Positions 15,139 to 22,812 of a stretch of DNA of 38,823 nt are shown in pieces. Origin of the DNA: an uncultured Clostridia bacterium. GTDB lineage: Bacteria; Bacillota; Clostridia; Christensenellales; Borkfalkiaceae. The notes beneath the pieces were generated by a model that did no database searches, was not told the DNA's origin, and saw only the letters and a program-made list of their open reading frames with translations. The position numbers and the translations under genes were made by a program. Where the stretch lies: positions 1 through 38,823 of the forward strand of contig CANQXZ010000011.1 in the NCBI GenBank assembly GCA_947627955.1, written 5' to 3'. Each line of letters opens with the position of its first letter. Position 1 is the stretch's first letter.

Positions 15139-15477
15139 TTGGACTATCTGAGAATAAAAAAGAACGCGGAATTTTCGAAACTTTTCAAAAAGGGGAAAAG
15201 GGTGTTTTCCCCCGCTCTCTCGCTGATATATTATCCGTCGCGGCAGGCGGAAATGGGGATAGCCCTCTCCAAAAAGCACGGCAAAGCGGTAACGCGCAAC
15301 AGGATAAAGCGGCTTTTAAGGGAAATTTACAGGAAAAACCACCACCTTCTCGGCGGAAATTACTCGGTGATACTCATGCCCCGCCCCGCCGAAGAGTACG
15401 GGTACGGCGAATTGGAAAAGAGCATGATCTGCTGTTTTGACAGAGTCAACAGATGCGAAAGTTCAAAAAAGGTCTGA
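15139..15477 (+). CDS. rnpA: Ribonuclease P protein component
   Basis: A 112-residue RnpA. The signature lies in GKAVTRNRIKRLLREIYR near residues 47-64, with the N-terminal RIKKNAEFSKLFKKGKR substrate-binding helix. It binds the RNase P RNA and helps mature the 5' ends of tRNAs. Translation starts at TTG one base after the rpmH stop; no ATG fits, so it depends on coupling with rpmH. The end overlaps yidD by 25 nt. Confidence 0.94.
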   Translation: MDYLRIKKNAEFSKLFKKGKRVFSPALSLIYYPSRQAEMGIALSKKHGKAVTRNRIKRLLREIYRKNHHLLGGNYSVILMPRPAEEYGYGELEKSMICCFDRVNRCESSKKV

Positions 15478-15725
15478 AAAAGCTGAAAATATTGTTCCGT
15501 GCGCCCGCCATGCGGCTGATAGTGTTCTACCAGCGGCACATATCGGACCATACCTGCCTGTACACGCCGACATGTTCGGAATACACTTTGCAGGCGATAA
15601 ACAACCGCGGCGTTATCTTGGGCGTGCTCGCGGGGATATGGCGGATAATCAGGTGCAATCCCTTTTCTTCGGGCGGTTACGACCCGGCGCCCGAAAGGCT
15701 TTCGGGATACAAGTGGATATTATAG
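15453..15725 (+). CDS. yidD: Membrane protein insertion efficiency factor YidD
   Basis: A 90-residue YidD with the typical pattern IVFYQRHISDHTCLYTPTCS and a final RCNPFSSGGYDPAP. YidD is an amphipathic membrane-associated protein that assists YidC-dependent insertion. It overlaps rnpA and lies 5 nt before yidC, the usual gene order. Confidence 0.95.
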   Translation: MRKFKKGLKKLKILFRAPAMRLIVFYQRHISDHTCLYTPTCSEYTLQAINNRGVILGVLAGIWRIIRCNPFSSGGYDPAPERLSGYKWIL

Positions 15726-15730
15726 TATAA

Positions 15731-17110
15731 ATGGATATTTGTAACTTACTTGCAACTTCAAGCAAACTTATCGAAGTATCCGTGGACAGCATCGGCACGG
15801 TCGATCTGCAATGGATAGGTTATGCGATAAGCTGGATCTTCAATCTGTTTTCCGGCAAAACGGCGGGCATAGCGCTCGGCGCTATTGTTTTTACGCTCGT
15901 CTTGAAGACGATAGTTTTGCCCCTCGACGTGTATTCTAGGGTGAAGATGAAAAAGCAGACCCTCCTCATGGAGAGCATGCGCCCGCAGATGGAAAAATTG
16001 CAGAAACAGTACGCGAACGACCAGAATATGTATAACCAGAAAGTGCTGGAATTGCAGAAGCAGAACGGCTATAATCCCCTTTCGGCGTGCCTGCCCACCA
16101 TAATTTCGCTGATCATATTCATGGTTGTGTTCTCGGCGTTTTCGCAGTACTCGCAGTACGCCAACCTTTCCTCGTACAACAACATGACGATAGCGTACAG
16201 CAACGCCGTGCAGGAGTACGTGCAGACAGCCGACGGCTCCGCGGACGACAAGTACTTTCTGATAGCCGCCGTGGAGGACGGGCTCAACAACCCCAAAGAG
16301 GAGACGGACATCGTGATAGACGGCGGGGTATATTACAGGGCGGACGCCTCGGGCAACAAGGCGGAAGACGAAAACGGCGCTTACATAGTTCTCAACGTAT
16401 ACGGATATAAGATAGATTACGACAAATTTTCGGCATATTACGGCTCTTTGGACGGGTTCGAGCCCCTCGGCGCGGATTGGAACTCCGCCCCCGAGGACGA
16501 GAAAAACGAGACGGTGAAGGATTTCGTGCGGGTACGCGCCCGCGCCGCCGCCGCCGAGTACTACCGCGCGCACAAAAACGAGACGTCTTTCCCCGCGGCG
16601 ACGTGGTGGATAGGCAACGTGTGGTATCCCGACTCCATGCTCAACAAAGAGGTCCCCTCGTTTTCCGATTTCCGTTCGGCTATCTCCCGCGCAGCGGGCT
16701 ATATAGACGCGGATTACGAGGATTCGTATAACGAGGTCACGTTCGATCTGCAGGCGGAAAAGGGGACGTGGAACGGTTATTTTGTATTGATAGTGTTGGC
16801 AATAGGACTGATGTTCTTGCAGCAGTTCATATCCATGCGCGCCCAGAAGGCCTCCAACGAACTCGGTTCGGTGGACGGTCAGGGCGCCAAAACGAACAAG
16901 ATGATGATGATAATAATGCCCATAATCTTCGGATTTTTCTCATTCTTCTACAGCGCGGCATTCTCTATCTACATGATCACGAATACGGTTTACAGTCTTG
17001 TTGCGACGCTAATAATAAATAAAGCGGTTTCGGTGCGCTTCGAAAAGAACAGCGAGAAGAGGGAAAGCCTCAGAGCAGCGGAACGCGCCAACAGAAAGAG
17101 GTTAAAGTAA
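15731..17110 (+). CDS. yidC: Membrane protein insertase YidC with an enlarged external loop
   Basis: A 459-residue YidC/Oxa1 insertase. TM1 lies near 46-66 and carries Lys59 in VLKTIVLPL, where the hydrophilic-groove Arg of other YidC proteins sits. A charged cytoplasmic hairpin follows (68-118), then TM2 (about 122-140) and three more helices after residue 347. Between TM2 and the canonical WWIGNVWYPDS motif (292-302) are about 140 extra residues rich in Asp, Glu, Tyr and Ala. No lipoprotein signal is present, as in many clostridial homologues. The basic C-terminal tail (RAAERANRKRLK) could touch ribosomes. It is directly followed by jag. Confidence 0.94.
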   Translation: MDICNLLATSSKLIEVSVDSIGTVDLQWIGYAISWIFNLFSGKTAGIALGAIVFTLVLKTIVLPLDVYSRVKMKKQTLLMESMRPQMEKLQKQYANDQNMYNQKVLELQKQNGYNPLSACLPTIISLIIFMVVFSAFSQYSQYANLSSYNNMTIAYSNAVQEYVQTADGSADDKYFLIAAVEDGLNNPKEETDIVIDGGVYYRADASGNKAEDENGAYIVLNVYGYKIDYDKFSAYYGSLDGFEPLGADWNSAPEDEKNETVKDFVRVRARAAAAEYYRAHKNETSFPAATWWIGNVWYPDSMLNKEVPSFSDFRSAISRAAGYIDADYEDSYNEVTFDLQAEKGTWNGYFVLIVLAIGLMFLQQFISMRAQKASNELGSVDGQGAKTNKMMMIIMPIIFGFFSFFYSAAFSIYMITNTVYSLVATLIINKAVSVRFEKNSEKRESLRAAERANRKRLK

Positions 17111-17995
17111 ATGGAAGAAGAAAAGAACGTATTCACAGGCAAGACCTACGACGAAGCGGTAAACAACGCGCTCATTGAGTATAAGCTCACCCGCAACGAC
17201 GTGGAGATCACCGTGCTCGAAGAGGGCAAAAAGAGGCTGTTCGGCTCCACCAAGTGGAAGATAAAGGTGGTGGAAAAGACGGGCGACGCACAGCGCGCCG
17301 CGGAGTTCATCGACGGGCTGCTTAAAATCATGCAGATCGAAGGCAGCAGCCGCGTGGTCTCCGAGGACGAGAGCGTCAGGATAGAGATCGAAACGAACAA
17401 GAGCGCGCGCGTGATAGGCAAGCGCGGCGACATACTCGACGCCATACAGTGTCTGGCGGGCGCCGTCGCAAATATCGGGCGCGAGGACTACATCAAGGTC
17501 ATGGTGGACTGCGAAAACTACCGCAGCCAGAGGGAAGAGACCCTCGTCGCCCTTGCGCATAAGGTGGAAAAGAAGGCGACAGAGACGGGCAGAAAGGTCA
17601 TTCTCGAGCCCATGAACCCCTATGAAAGGCGCATAATCCACTCGGCGCTCGTGGACAGCGAGACCGTCAAGACCTCCTCCGAGGGCAGGGAGCCTTCGAG
17701 ATACGTGGTAGTCATCCCCAACAACGCAAAGCCCGGGGACAGGGGCATCCGCTTCGGCGAACGCCGCGAGAGGAACCCCCGCGACAGGCGGGAGCGCGGC
17801 GACAGACCCGAGAGGGGCGACAGGCGGGACCGCCGCGACAGAAATCCCCGCGACAGGCGGGACAGGGGAGACCGCGGAGGCAGACCTTCGGGCGGAGCCA
17901 AGCGCGGCAAGAAGGAGATATACTTCGGCACCTATCTCGGGAACTCGGGAGCGGGCAAGAAGGAAGAGGAAGAAAACAAGGCGGAAGAGGAATAA
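17111..17995 (+). CDS. jag: RNA-binding protein Jag/KhpB with an Arg/Asp-rich tail
   Basis: A 294-residue protein: Jag_N domain (about 1-55), KH domain with IGKRGD (102-107), and R3H domain with YERRIIH (171-177). From about residue 210 to 265 the tail is built of RDRRERGD, RPERGDRRD and RNPRDRRD repeats ending in RGGRPSGG, then an acidic EEEENKAEEE end. KhpB pairs with KhpA to bind RNA and affects cell elongation and division. The arginine-rich tail resembles RGG-type RNA-binding or phase-separating regions. It begins at the base following the yidC stop. Confidence 0.93.
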   Translation: MEEEKNVFTGKTYDEAVNNALIEYKLTRNDVEITVLEEGKKRLFGSTKWKIKVVEKTGDAQRAAEFIDGLLKIMQIEGSSRVVSEDESVRIEIETNKSARVIGKRGDILDAIQCLAGAVANIGREDYIKVMVDCENYRSQREETLVALAHKVEKKATETGRKVILEPMNPYERRIIHSALVDSETVKTSSEGREPSRYVVVIPNNAKPGDRGIRFGERRERNPRDRRERGDRPERGDRRDRRDRNPRDRRDRGDRGGRPSGGAKRGKKEIYFGTYLGNSGAGKKEEEENKAEEE

Positions 17996-18009
17996 TTCCG
18001 CGCTATCCT

Positions 18010-18053
18010 TAAAAGAAAAATTGGCGCCCCGCGGCAGTCATGCCGCGGGGCGC
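18010..18053 (-). terminator. GC-rich hairpin after jag, with its T-run on the minus strand
   Basis: A perfect 13-base inverted repeat (18024-18036 and 18041-18053, loop GTCA). The plus strand has no T-run after it, while the minus strand reads CAATTTTTCTTTT. It may stop antisense transcription from the right, or act as an mRNA-stabilising 3' hairpin for jag. Confidence 0.5.
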
Positions 18054-18072
18054 ACCCATAAGGAAGGGCTTT

Positions 18073-18609
18073 ATGATAGACATTCTCGAAAAGATGAGGG
18101 CGGAAAACGCCCTCTGCGAAATATACGCTAACTCCGAGGACGCCGCCTCGTACGAACTCGGCTACGTAGTCGGGCTCACCGATACGCACTATCTTCTGGA
18201 ATGCGTAACCCCGTCGGGCGAACACGGCGGCTTCATGTTCGGGTATGTGGAGGACGTGTTCAAGGTCTGCCGCAACACGCAGATAATAAGGCGGACGGAG
18301 TCTCTCATGGCAAAGGCGCGCTTTGCGCCCAAGTCCTCGCCCGTGGAGGGCGGGGGAAATATCCTCGAAGAGCTGCTCTTCTATGTGCAGGACGCCTCGC
18401 GGCTGTGCCGCTTTTCGCTCGTCACCAAGGAGAACGCGGACTACGGCTTTGTCAAGGAGATAAAGGGGCGCACCGTCACGTTTTCCCTTGTGGACGGCTA
18501 CGGCGCGCCGGACGGCGAATGCGCCGTCCTCTCGGACGATATCTGCTCGCTCTCTTTCGGCTCGCCGTATGAGCGCAGGCTCGAACTGCTGTGCGTCGGA
18601 AAGGGCTGA
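18073..18609 (+). CDS. Hypothetical protein with two barrel-like repeats
   Basis: A 178-residue soluble protein that I do not recognise by name. Two segments share a pattern of a GxV strand, a polar turn, a short strand, then a Gly-rich loop and a closing D-x-(I/V/F) strand: GYVVGLTDTHYLLECVTPSG with YVEDVFKV (about 30-66), and YGFVKEIKGRTVTFSLVDGY with SDDICSLSF (about 125-165). This resembles small SH3/LSm-type beta barrels joined by a helical linker. ATG at 18073 is supported by AAGGAAGG upstream. It follows jag by 77 bp with a hairpin between. The role is unknown; RNA or ribosome association is speculation from the neighbour and the fold guess. Confidence 0.7.
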   Translation: MIDILEKMRAENALCEIYANSEDAASYELGYVVGLTDTHYLLECVTPSGEHGGFMFGYVEDVFKVCRNTQIIRRTESLMAKARFAPKSSPVEGGGNILEELLFYVQDASRLCRFSLVTKENADYGFVKEIKGRTVTFSLVDGYGAPDGECAVLSDDICSLSFGSPYERRLELLCVGKG

Positions 18610-18660
18610 AACTTCACACGTTTCGATATTTTTACTTAAAATCAGGCGAATATGCGCATA

Positions 18661-18694
18661 AAAAAGCACCCCGCACACAATGTGCGGGGTGCTT
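18661..18694. terminator. pckG: Terminator of pckG (bidirectional)
   Basis: A 13-bp stem (18665-18677 and 18681-18693, loop CAA) followed on the minus strand by TTTTTT and on the plus strand by a short TTT. It separates convergent pckG and the 18073 gene. Confidence 0.88.
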
Positions 18695-18702
18695 TACTGC
18701 GC

Positions 18703-20514
18703 TTATTTCGAGCAGTTTTCTTTAAGGGTCCTGAGGCAATTCCACAGTTCCTCGGGAACGCGGGTTTTTATCGTGTCCGAGTAGTAGTTTTCTATCTCGT
18801 CCGCCTCTTTGAGCCACTTTTCCTTGTCGACTTTGAGTATCTCTTCGAGGTCCTTTTCGCCGAACTTTCTGCCCTTGCATATCTCGTAGTCGAGCTCGGA
18901 GATATCTATGTCCTTAGCATAGGGAACGTAGCCTATCGCGGTCTCGCGCGCGTCCACCGTTCCGTCGCAGCGTTTGAGTATCCATTCGAGCACGCGCATG
19001 TTGTCGCCGAAGCCGGGCCACATGAAGTTGCCGTCCTCGTCCTGTCTGAACCAGTTCACGTTGAATATCTTGGGGGGATTTTTCACCTTTTTGCCCATCT
19101 CTATCCAATGCGCGAAGTAATCGCCCATGTGATAGCCCGCAAAGGGCTTCATAGCCATGGGGTCGTGGCGCAGAACGCCCGTCGCGCCCGTGGCGGCGGC
19201 GGTGGTCTCCGAGGACATCGCCGAGCCTATGAACACGCCGTGGTCCCAATCGCGGGACTGATATACGAGGGGGGTGGTGGAAGCCCTTCTGCCGCCGAAT
19301 ATGATGGCGGAAAGGGGCACGCCCTTCAGGGAATCGAATTCGGGCGAAACGCAGGGGCAGTTTTTAGCGGGCGCCGTAAAGCGGCTGTTGGGGTGCGCCG
19401 CGCAGGTTGATTTATCCTTTTTGTCGAACTTTTCGGGGTGCCAAGGCTTGCCCGTCCAGTCTATGACGTTTTGGGGCAGTTCCTTGGTGAGCCCTTCCCA
19501 CCAGACGGTCATGTCGTCTGTGTTGAGGGCGACGTTCGTGAAGATCGTGCCCTTTTTGGTCGATTCGAGGGCGTTGTAGTTGGAGTGCTCGTTGGTGCCG
19601 GGAGCCACGCCGAAGAAGCCGTTTTCGGGGTTCACCGCCCACAGCCTGCCGTCCTCGCCCACGCGTATCCACGCTATGTCGTCGCCCACGCATTCCACCT
19701 TATAGCCCTTTTTGAGATAGTGCTCGGGGGGAATGAGCATGGCGAGGTTGGTCTTGCCGCACGCCGAGGGGAATGCCGCCGCGACGTATTTTTTGGAGCC
19801 GTCGGGGAAGGTCACGCCCAGAATGAGCATGTGTTCCGCCATCCAGCCCTCGTTTTTGCCGAGATAGCTCGCTATCCTCAGCGCAAAGCACTTCTTGCCG
19901 AGCAGAACGTTGCCGCCGTACGCCGAGTTCACGGAAATTATCGTGTTGTCCTCGGGGAAGTGCATTATATATCTCTTGTCCGCGTCCACGTCGCAGCTCG
20001 CGTGGAAGCCCTTTATGAAGTCGCCGTCGTCGCCGAGCGCGTCGAGGCATTTCTTGCCCACCCTCGTCATTATGTTCATGTTGAGCACGACGTAGATGGA
20101 ATCGGTCACCTCTATGCCTATCTTTGCAAACGCGCTGCCCACTACGCCCATCGAGTAGGGAATGACGTACATCGTCCTGCCCTTCATGCTCGCGCGGGAG
20201 ATCTCGCGGCAGAGTTCATACCCCTCTTTGGGGTCCATCCAATAGTTGATGGGACCCGCGTCCTCTTTGTTCACGGTGCATATGAAGGTCCTGTCCTCGA
20301 CGCGCGCGACGTCGTTCACCTTTGTGCGGTGAAGATAACAGTCGGGGAGCTTTTCCCCGTTGAGTTTAATGAGTTCGCCGCTCTTCACCGCTTCGGCTTT
20401 GAGCGCCGCGATCTGGGCTTCGCTGCCGTCTATCCAGACGATTTTGTCCGGCTGGGCGAGCTCCGCGCTTTCTTCAACGAAGTCTAAAACTTTTTTGTTT
20501 TTTGTAAGTGCCAT
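18703..20514 (-). CDS. pckG: Phosphoenolpyruvate carboxykinase (GTP)
   Basis: A 603-residue GTP-type PEPCK, the usual length for that family, which interconverts oxaloacetate plus GTP and PEP plus CO2. The P-loop is ACGKTN (251-256), the metal-binding site is GDDIAW (277-282), the nucleotide loop is FGVAPGTN (301-308), and YGGN (199-202) and RVEDR (71-75) lie in the substrate pocket. In fermentative anaerobes it often works in CO2 fixation towards C4 acids. The ATG has AAGGAG upstream and a good promoter. It is transcribed against all neighbours to the right of the origin, head-on to the inferred fork. Confidence 0.97.
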   Translation of the reverse strand: MALTKNKKVLDFVEESAELAQPDKIVWIDGSEAQIAALKAEAVKSGELIKLNGEKLPDCYLHRTKVNDVARVEDRTFICTVNKEDAGPINYWMDPKEGYELCREISRASMKGRTMYVIPYSMGVVGSAFAKIGIEVTDSIYVVLNMNIMTRVGKKCLDALGDDGDFIKGFHASCDVDADKRYIMHFPEDNTIISVNSAYGGNVLLGKKCFALRIASYLGKNEGWMAEHMLILGVTFPDGSKKYVAAAFPSACGKTNLAMLIPPEHYLKKGYKVECVGDDIAWIRVGEDGRLWAVNPENGFFGVAPGTNEHSNYNALESTKKGTIFTNVALNTDDMTVWWEGLTKELPQNVIDWTGKPWHPEKFDKKDKSTCAAHPNSRFTAPAKNCPCVSPEFDSLKGVPLSAIIFGGRRASTTPLVYQSRDWDHGVFIGSAMSSETTAAATGATGVLRHDPMAMKPFAGYHMGDYFAHWIEMGKKVKNPPKIFNVNWFRQDEDGNFMWPGFGDNMRVLEWILKRCDGTVDARETAIGYVPYAKDIDISELDYEICKGRKFGEKDLEEILKVDKEKWLKEADEIENYYSDTIKTRVPEELWNCLRTLKENCSK

Positions 20515-20556
20515 ACCATCTGACTCCTTGAAAATTTAAAATTTTTTCCACATATC

Positions 20557-20585
20557 ATTATACTAAAAATCCGCGGCAAATGCAA
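20557..20585 (-). promoter_or_regulatory. pckG: Promoter of pckG
   Basis: On the minus strand TTGCAT (20580-20585), 17 bp, TATAAT (20557-20562), about 42 bp before the ATG. Confidence 0.72.
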
Positions 20586-20639
20586 TAAAACTGAAAGATA
20601 TGCCCCCAAATTGTTAATGTGAACAAAAGTAGCAAAAAA

Positions 20640-20657
20640 ATTTGTATTTTTACAAAT
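20640..20657. promoter_or_regulatory. Inverted repeat upstream of the 20725 gene
   Basis: ATTTGTA TTTT TACAAAT is a perfect 7-bp inverted repeat in the pckG/20725 divergent region. Its symmetry suits a regulator operator; the regulator is unknown. Confidence 0.35.
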
Positions 20658-20724
20658 TCTATCAATATTTTATGTGCGCGCGGGCGTAATATAGATAACA
20701 GAATATCCTGCACGGGGGCGGAAA

Positions 20725-21639
20725 ATGGCGGGTTACACCAAAAACATAGCCGTTTTAAAGGGACTTAAAGAGGGCTTTTCTTCCGACGGCGGGGCGCTTA
20801 CGGGCTTGGTCCGCGCGGAAAAGTATTCGCGCCACCTCAGAGTGGAAATAAGCCTGATAAACTTCGCCGCGCCCGAAGAGGGCAGATACGTCTGCGCCAT
20901 AACGGACGGCAAACGCACGGAGACGGTAGAAAACTGCCTTTTCGACGGGGAATCGGAAGTGGACACGGGCGCGGGCTTTGCCGCGGCGGTGTGCTACGTG
21001 AACACCTCGGTGAGCCTCATCGCGGCGGCGGTGTGCGGGGATCTCGGGGACGCGGCTCTCGGGCTGAAAGAGTACGTGGAGCGCGCCGAAAATATCTCCC
21101 CTCCCCCCGCGAAGACTGTTGCGGGCGCGGCGGCGGACGTGCGTTACGAGGACGAGGCGCTCGCGGAGGACAACTACTATGAATTCGACGAAGCTCATGA
21201 AGGCGGTCGGGCTGTATGCGAAGATGCGCAAAAAGAAGAGGACGGGGGCGGGCTATGCGAAGATGAAAAGGCTCCTCGCCCTGTCGAAGAGGACGAAGGC
21301 ATAGCCGCGCTCCCGCGCCCGGACTTTTACGGCAGAATGCAAAGCGAGATAGAGGGACTGCTCTCGGCATATCCCCCGCAGGAAGAGCTGTGCGCCGCCG
21401 TGGAGGGTTCCCGCTGGGTAAAGATCTCTTACGGGGACGGCAAGTGGTACGTTTTCGGGGTGATATACTCCTCGGGCAAGCCCGCATACATCTGCTACGG
21501 CGTGCCCGGGAACGGCGCGCTCCCGCCCGAGAGCATGCGGGGCGTATCCGCCTATCTGCCCGTGAAATGCGGGGAAGCGCAGGGCTTCTGGGTGATCTAT
21601 CAGGACGCCGCCACGGGCTTTACGGTGACGCCCGCGTGA
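20725..21639 (+). CDS. Conserved-looking two-domain hypothetical protein
   Basis: A 304-residue soluble protein. Residues 1-115 are strand-rich (VRAEKYSRHLRVEISLINF, GRYVCAITDG). Residues about 120-195 are an acidic, low-complexity linker. The C-terminal domain (about 205-304) reads DFYGRMQSEIEGLLSAYPP, RWVKISYGDGKWYVFGVIYS, YICYGVPG and FWVIYQDAATGFTV. I recall similar endings in unnamed clostridial proteins but know no function. No signal peptide, membrane helix or catalytic motif is visible. GGGGGCGG precedes the ATG. It is convergent with the small minus-strand ORF, with only one base between the two stop codons and no terminator. Confidence 0.75.
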   Translation: MAGYTKNIAVLKGLKEGFSSDGGALTGLVRAEKYSRHLRVEISLINFAAPEEGRYVCAITDGKRTETVENCLFDGESEVDTGAGFAAAVCYVNTSVSLIAAAVCGDLGDAALGLKEYVERAENISPPPAKTVAGAAADVRYEDEALAEDNYYEFDEAHEGGRAVCEDAQKEEDGGGLCEDEKAPRPVEEDEGIAALPRPDFYGRMQSEIEGLLSAYPPQEELCAAVEGSRWVKISYGDGKWYVFGVIYSSGKPAYICYGVPGNGALPPESMRGVSAYLPVKCGEAQGFWVIYQDAATGFTVTPA

Positions 21640-21640
21640 G

Positions 21641-21856
21641 CTATTTCAGCCCCTTGAAGGGCTTGAACACAACGGCGGCGTAAACGGTGAACAGCGCGGC
21701 AACAAGCCCCGTTGCGAGCGCGCTCCTGTATACTGCGGCGCTGTGGAAGCACAAAAAAAGCAGAAGGTCGAAGCCGCTGAAAGCGTACACCCCTCCGCAT
21801 ATCCCCAAAAAGACGAGTAAAAAAAGACATAAGTAACAAGAAAGCCTCATACGCAT
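21641..21856 (-). CDS. Small hypothetical membrane protein
   Basis: A 71-residue ORF with two hydrophobic helices (about 5-25 and 45-65). There is no clear ribosome site; an ATG at 21850 is an alternative start. It lies 26 bp downstream of the 22143 gene on the same strand and could be its operon partner. It may be spurious. Confidence 0.4.
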   Translation of the reverse strand: MRMRLSCYLCLFLLVFLGICGGVYAFSGFDLLLFLCFHSAAVYRSALATGLVAALFTVYAAVVFKPFKGLK

Positions 21857-21882
21857 AGTATGGGGCGTAACCGCATTTTAAT

Positions 21883-22143
21883 TCATACGAGTATCTTGTC
21901 GAGCACGAGCTTGTCAAAGCCGGGCGGTTCGGTGAAATCGCGCGGCAAAAACCGTACCGTGTTGAATTTTGCATAGTTGAATATGTGCGTTTTCAGAAGA
22001 ACGGGCGTGGCGATATCCAGCCCCTCGCAGATGTCCGCGAGGTAGTTGAAAAAGCGGGAATAGGTGAACTTTTCATCCCGCTCATAGGTGAGCTGTTTTA
22101 CTATCTTGCCCTCTTTAATGACTTTCGCCCAGATCTTGAACAT
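21883..22143 (-). CDS. Small hypothetical protein, predicted leaderless
   Basis: An 86-residue soluble protein (MFKIWAKVIKEGKIVKQL ... GFDKLVLDKILV) of unknown function. The pattern of a strand pair with a K-GK turn followed by helices looks like a compact alpha/beta fold. ATG at 22143 is chosen because a TATAAT box ends exactly 6 nt upstream, leaving no room for a ribosome site. The in-frame start at 22158 would lie upstream of the -10 box. Divergent from the lrp-like gene. Confidence 0.7.
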   Translation of the reverse strand: MFKIWAKVIKEGKIVKQLTYERDEKFTYSRFFNYLADICEGLDIATPVLLKTHIFNYAKFNTVRFLPRDFTEPPGFDKLVLDKILV

Positions 22144-22149
22144 ATTCCG

Positions 22150-22178
22150 ATTATACAAAATTTTGCGGCAAACCGCAA
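22150..22178 (-). promoter_or_regulatory. Promoter of the 86-residue gene, predicted leaderless
   Basis: On the minus strand TTGCGG (22173-22178), 17 bp, TATAAT (22150-22155), then CGGAAT and the ATG. Confidence 0.72.
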
Positions 22179-22194
22179 TCGTTTTTCAAAAATA

Positions 22195-22223
22195 TTGACA
22201 ACCGCGGCGCGAAAAGTTAAAAT
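22195..22223 (+). promoter_or_regulatory. Promoter of the lrp-like gene
   Basis: TTGACA (22195-22200), 17 bp, TAAAAT (22218-22223), 31 bp before the ATG at 22255. Confidence 0.8.
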
Positions 22224-22254
22224 AAACTAAATAACTTATGGGAAGTGACCGAAA

Positions 22255-22746
22255 ATGCAGAGCGTTGAAAAGGCTATAATAGACCTCTTGCGGGAGGATT
22301 CCCGCCTGACGTGCGGGCAGCTCGCCGCAGCGGCGGGCATAACCGAAGAGGAGGCAAGAAGGACGGTGCGTTCCCTCGAAGAGAGGGGGCTGATAGTGAA
22401 GTATACCGCGATAGTCAACTCCGAGGAGATCGAGGAGGACGGCGTGGAGGCGCTGATAGAGGTAAAAGTCACCCCCGGGCGCGGGAGCGGGTTCGACAGC
22501 ACCGCGCGCGAGATAGCCGCCCACTCCGAGGTGATAAGTCTGTACCTCATGAGCGGCGCGTATGACTTCGCGGTGATAGTGCGCGCAAAGTCGCTGAGGG
22601 AAGTCTCCCGCTTCGTCTCCGAAAAGATCTCCACTTACGGGTCCGTCATCTCCACGGCGACCCATTTTATCCTTAAAAGATACAAAGTCGAAGGGGCGCA
22701 GATGTCCCCGCCCGAGGGCGGCGCAAGGCTTTCGGTGCAGGCTTAA
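22255..22746 (+). CDS. Lrp/AsnC-family transcriptional regulator
   Basis: A 163-residue regulator. The N-terminal helix-turn-helix (about 5-50, LREDSRLTCGQLAAAAGITE) is followed by a C-terminal RAM ligand-binding domain (about 65-140, with YLMSGAYDFAVIVRAKS). Lrp proteins form octamers that respond to amino acids. It has a good sigma-A promoter and a GGGAAG ribosome site. It is followed after 66 bp by an aminotransferase, a common pairing in which the regulator controls, or shares a ligand with, the enzyme. Confidence 0.92.
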   Translation: MQSVEKAIIDLLREDSRLTCGQLAAAAGITEEEARRTVRSLEERGLIVKYTAIVNSEEIEEDGVEALIEVKVTPGRGSGFDSTAREIAAHSEVISLYLMSGAYDFAVIVRAKSLREVSRFVSEKISTYGSVISTATHFILKRYKVEGAQMSPPEGGARLSVQA

Positions 22747-22812
22747 AAGATCCCGTTGCCCCCGTAATATGCCGCAAATAACGCATATTTTGGGCGGCGG
22801 GCGGAGTTTGTT

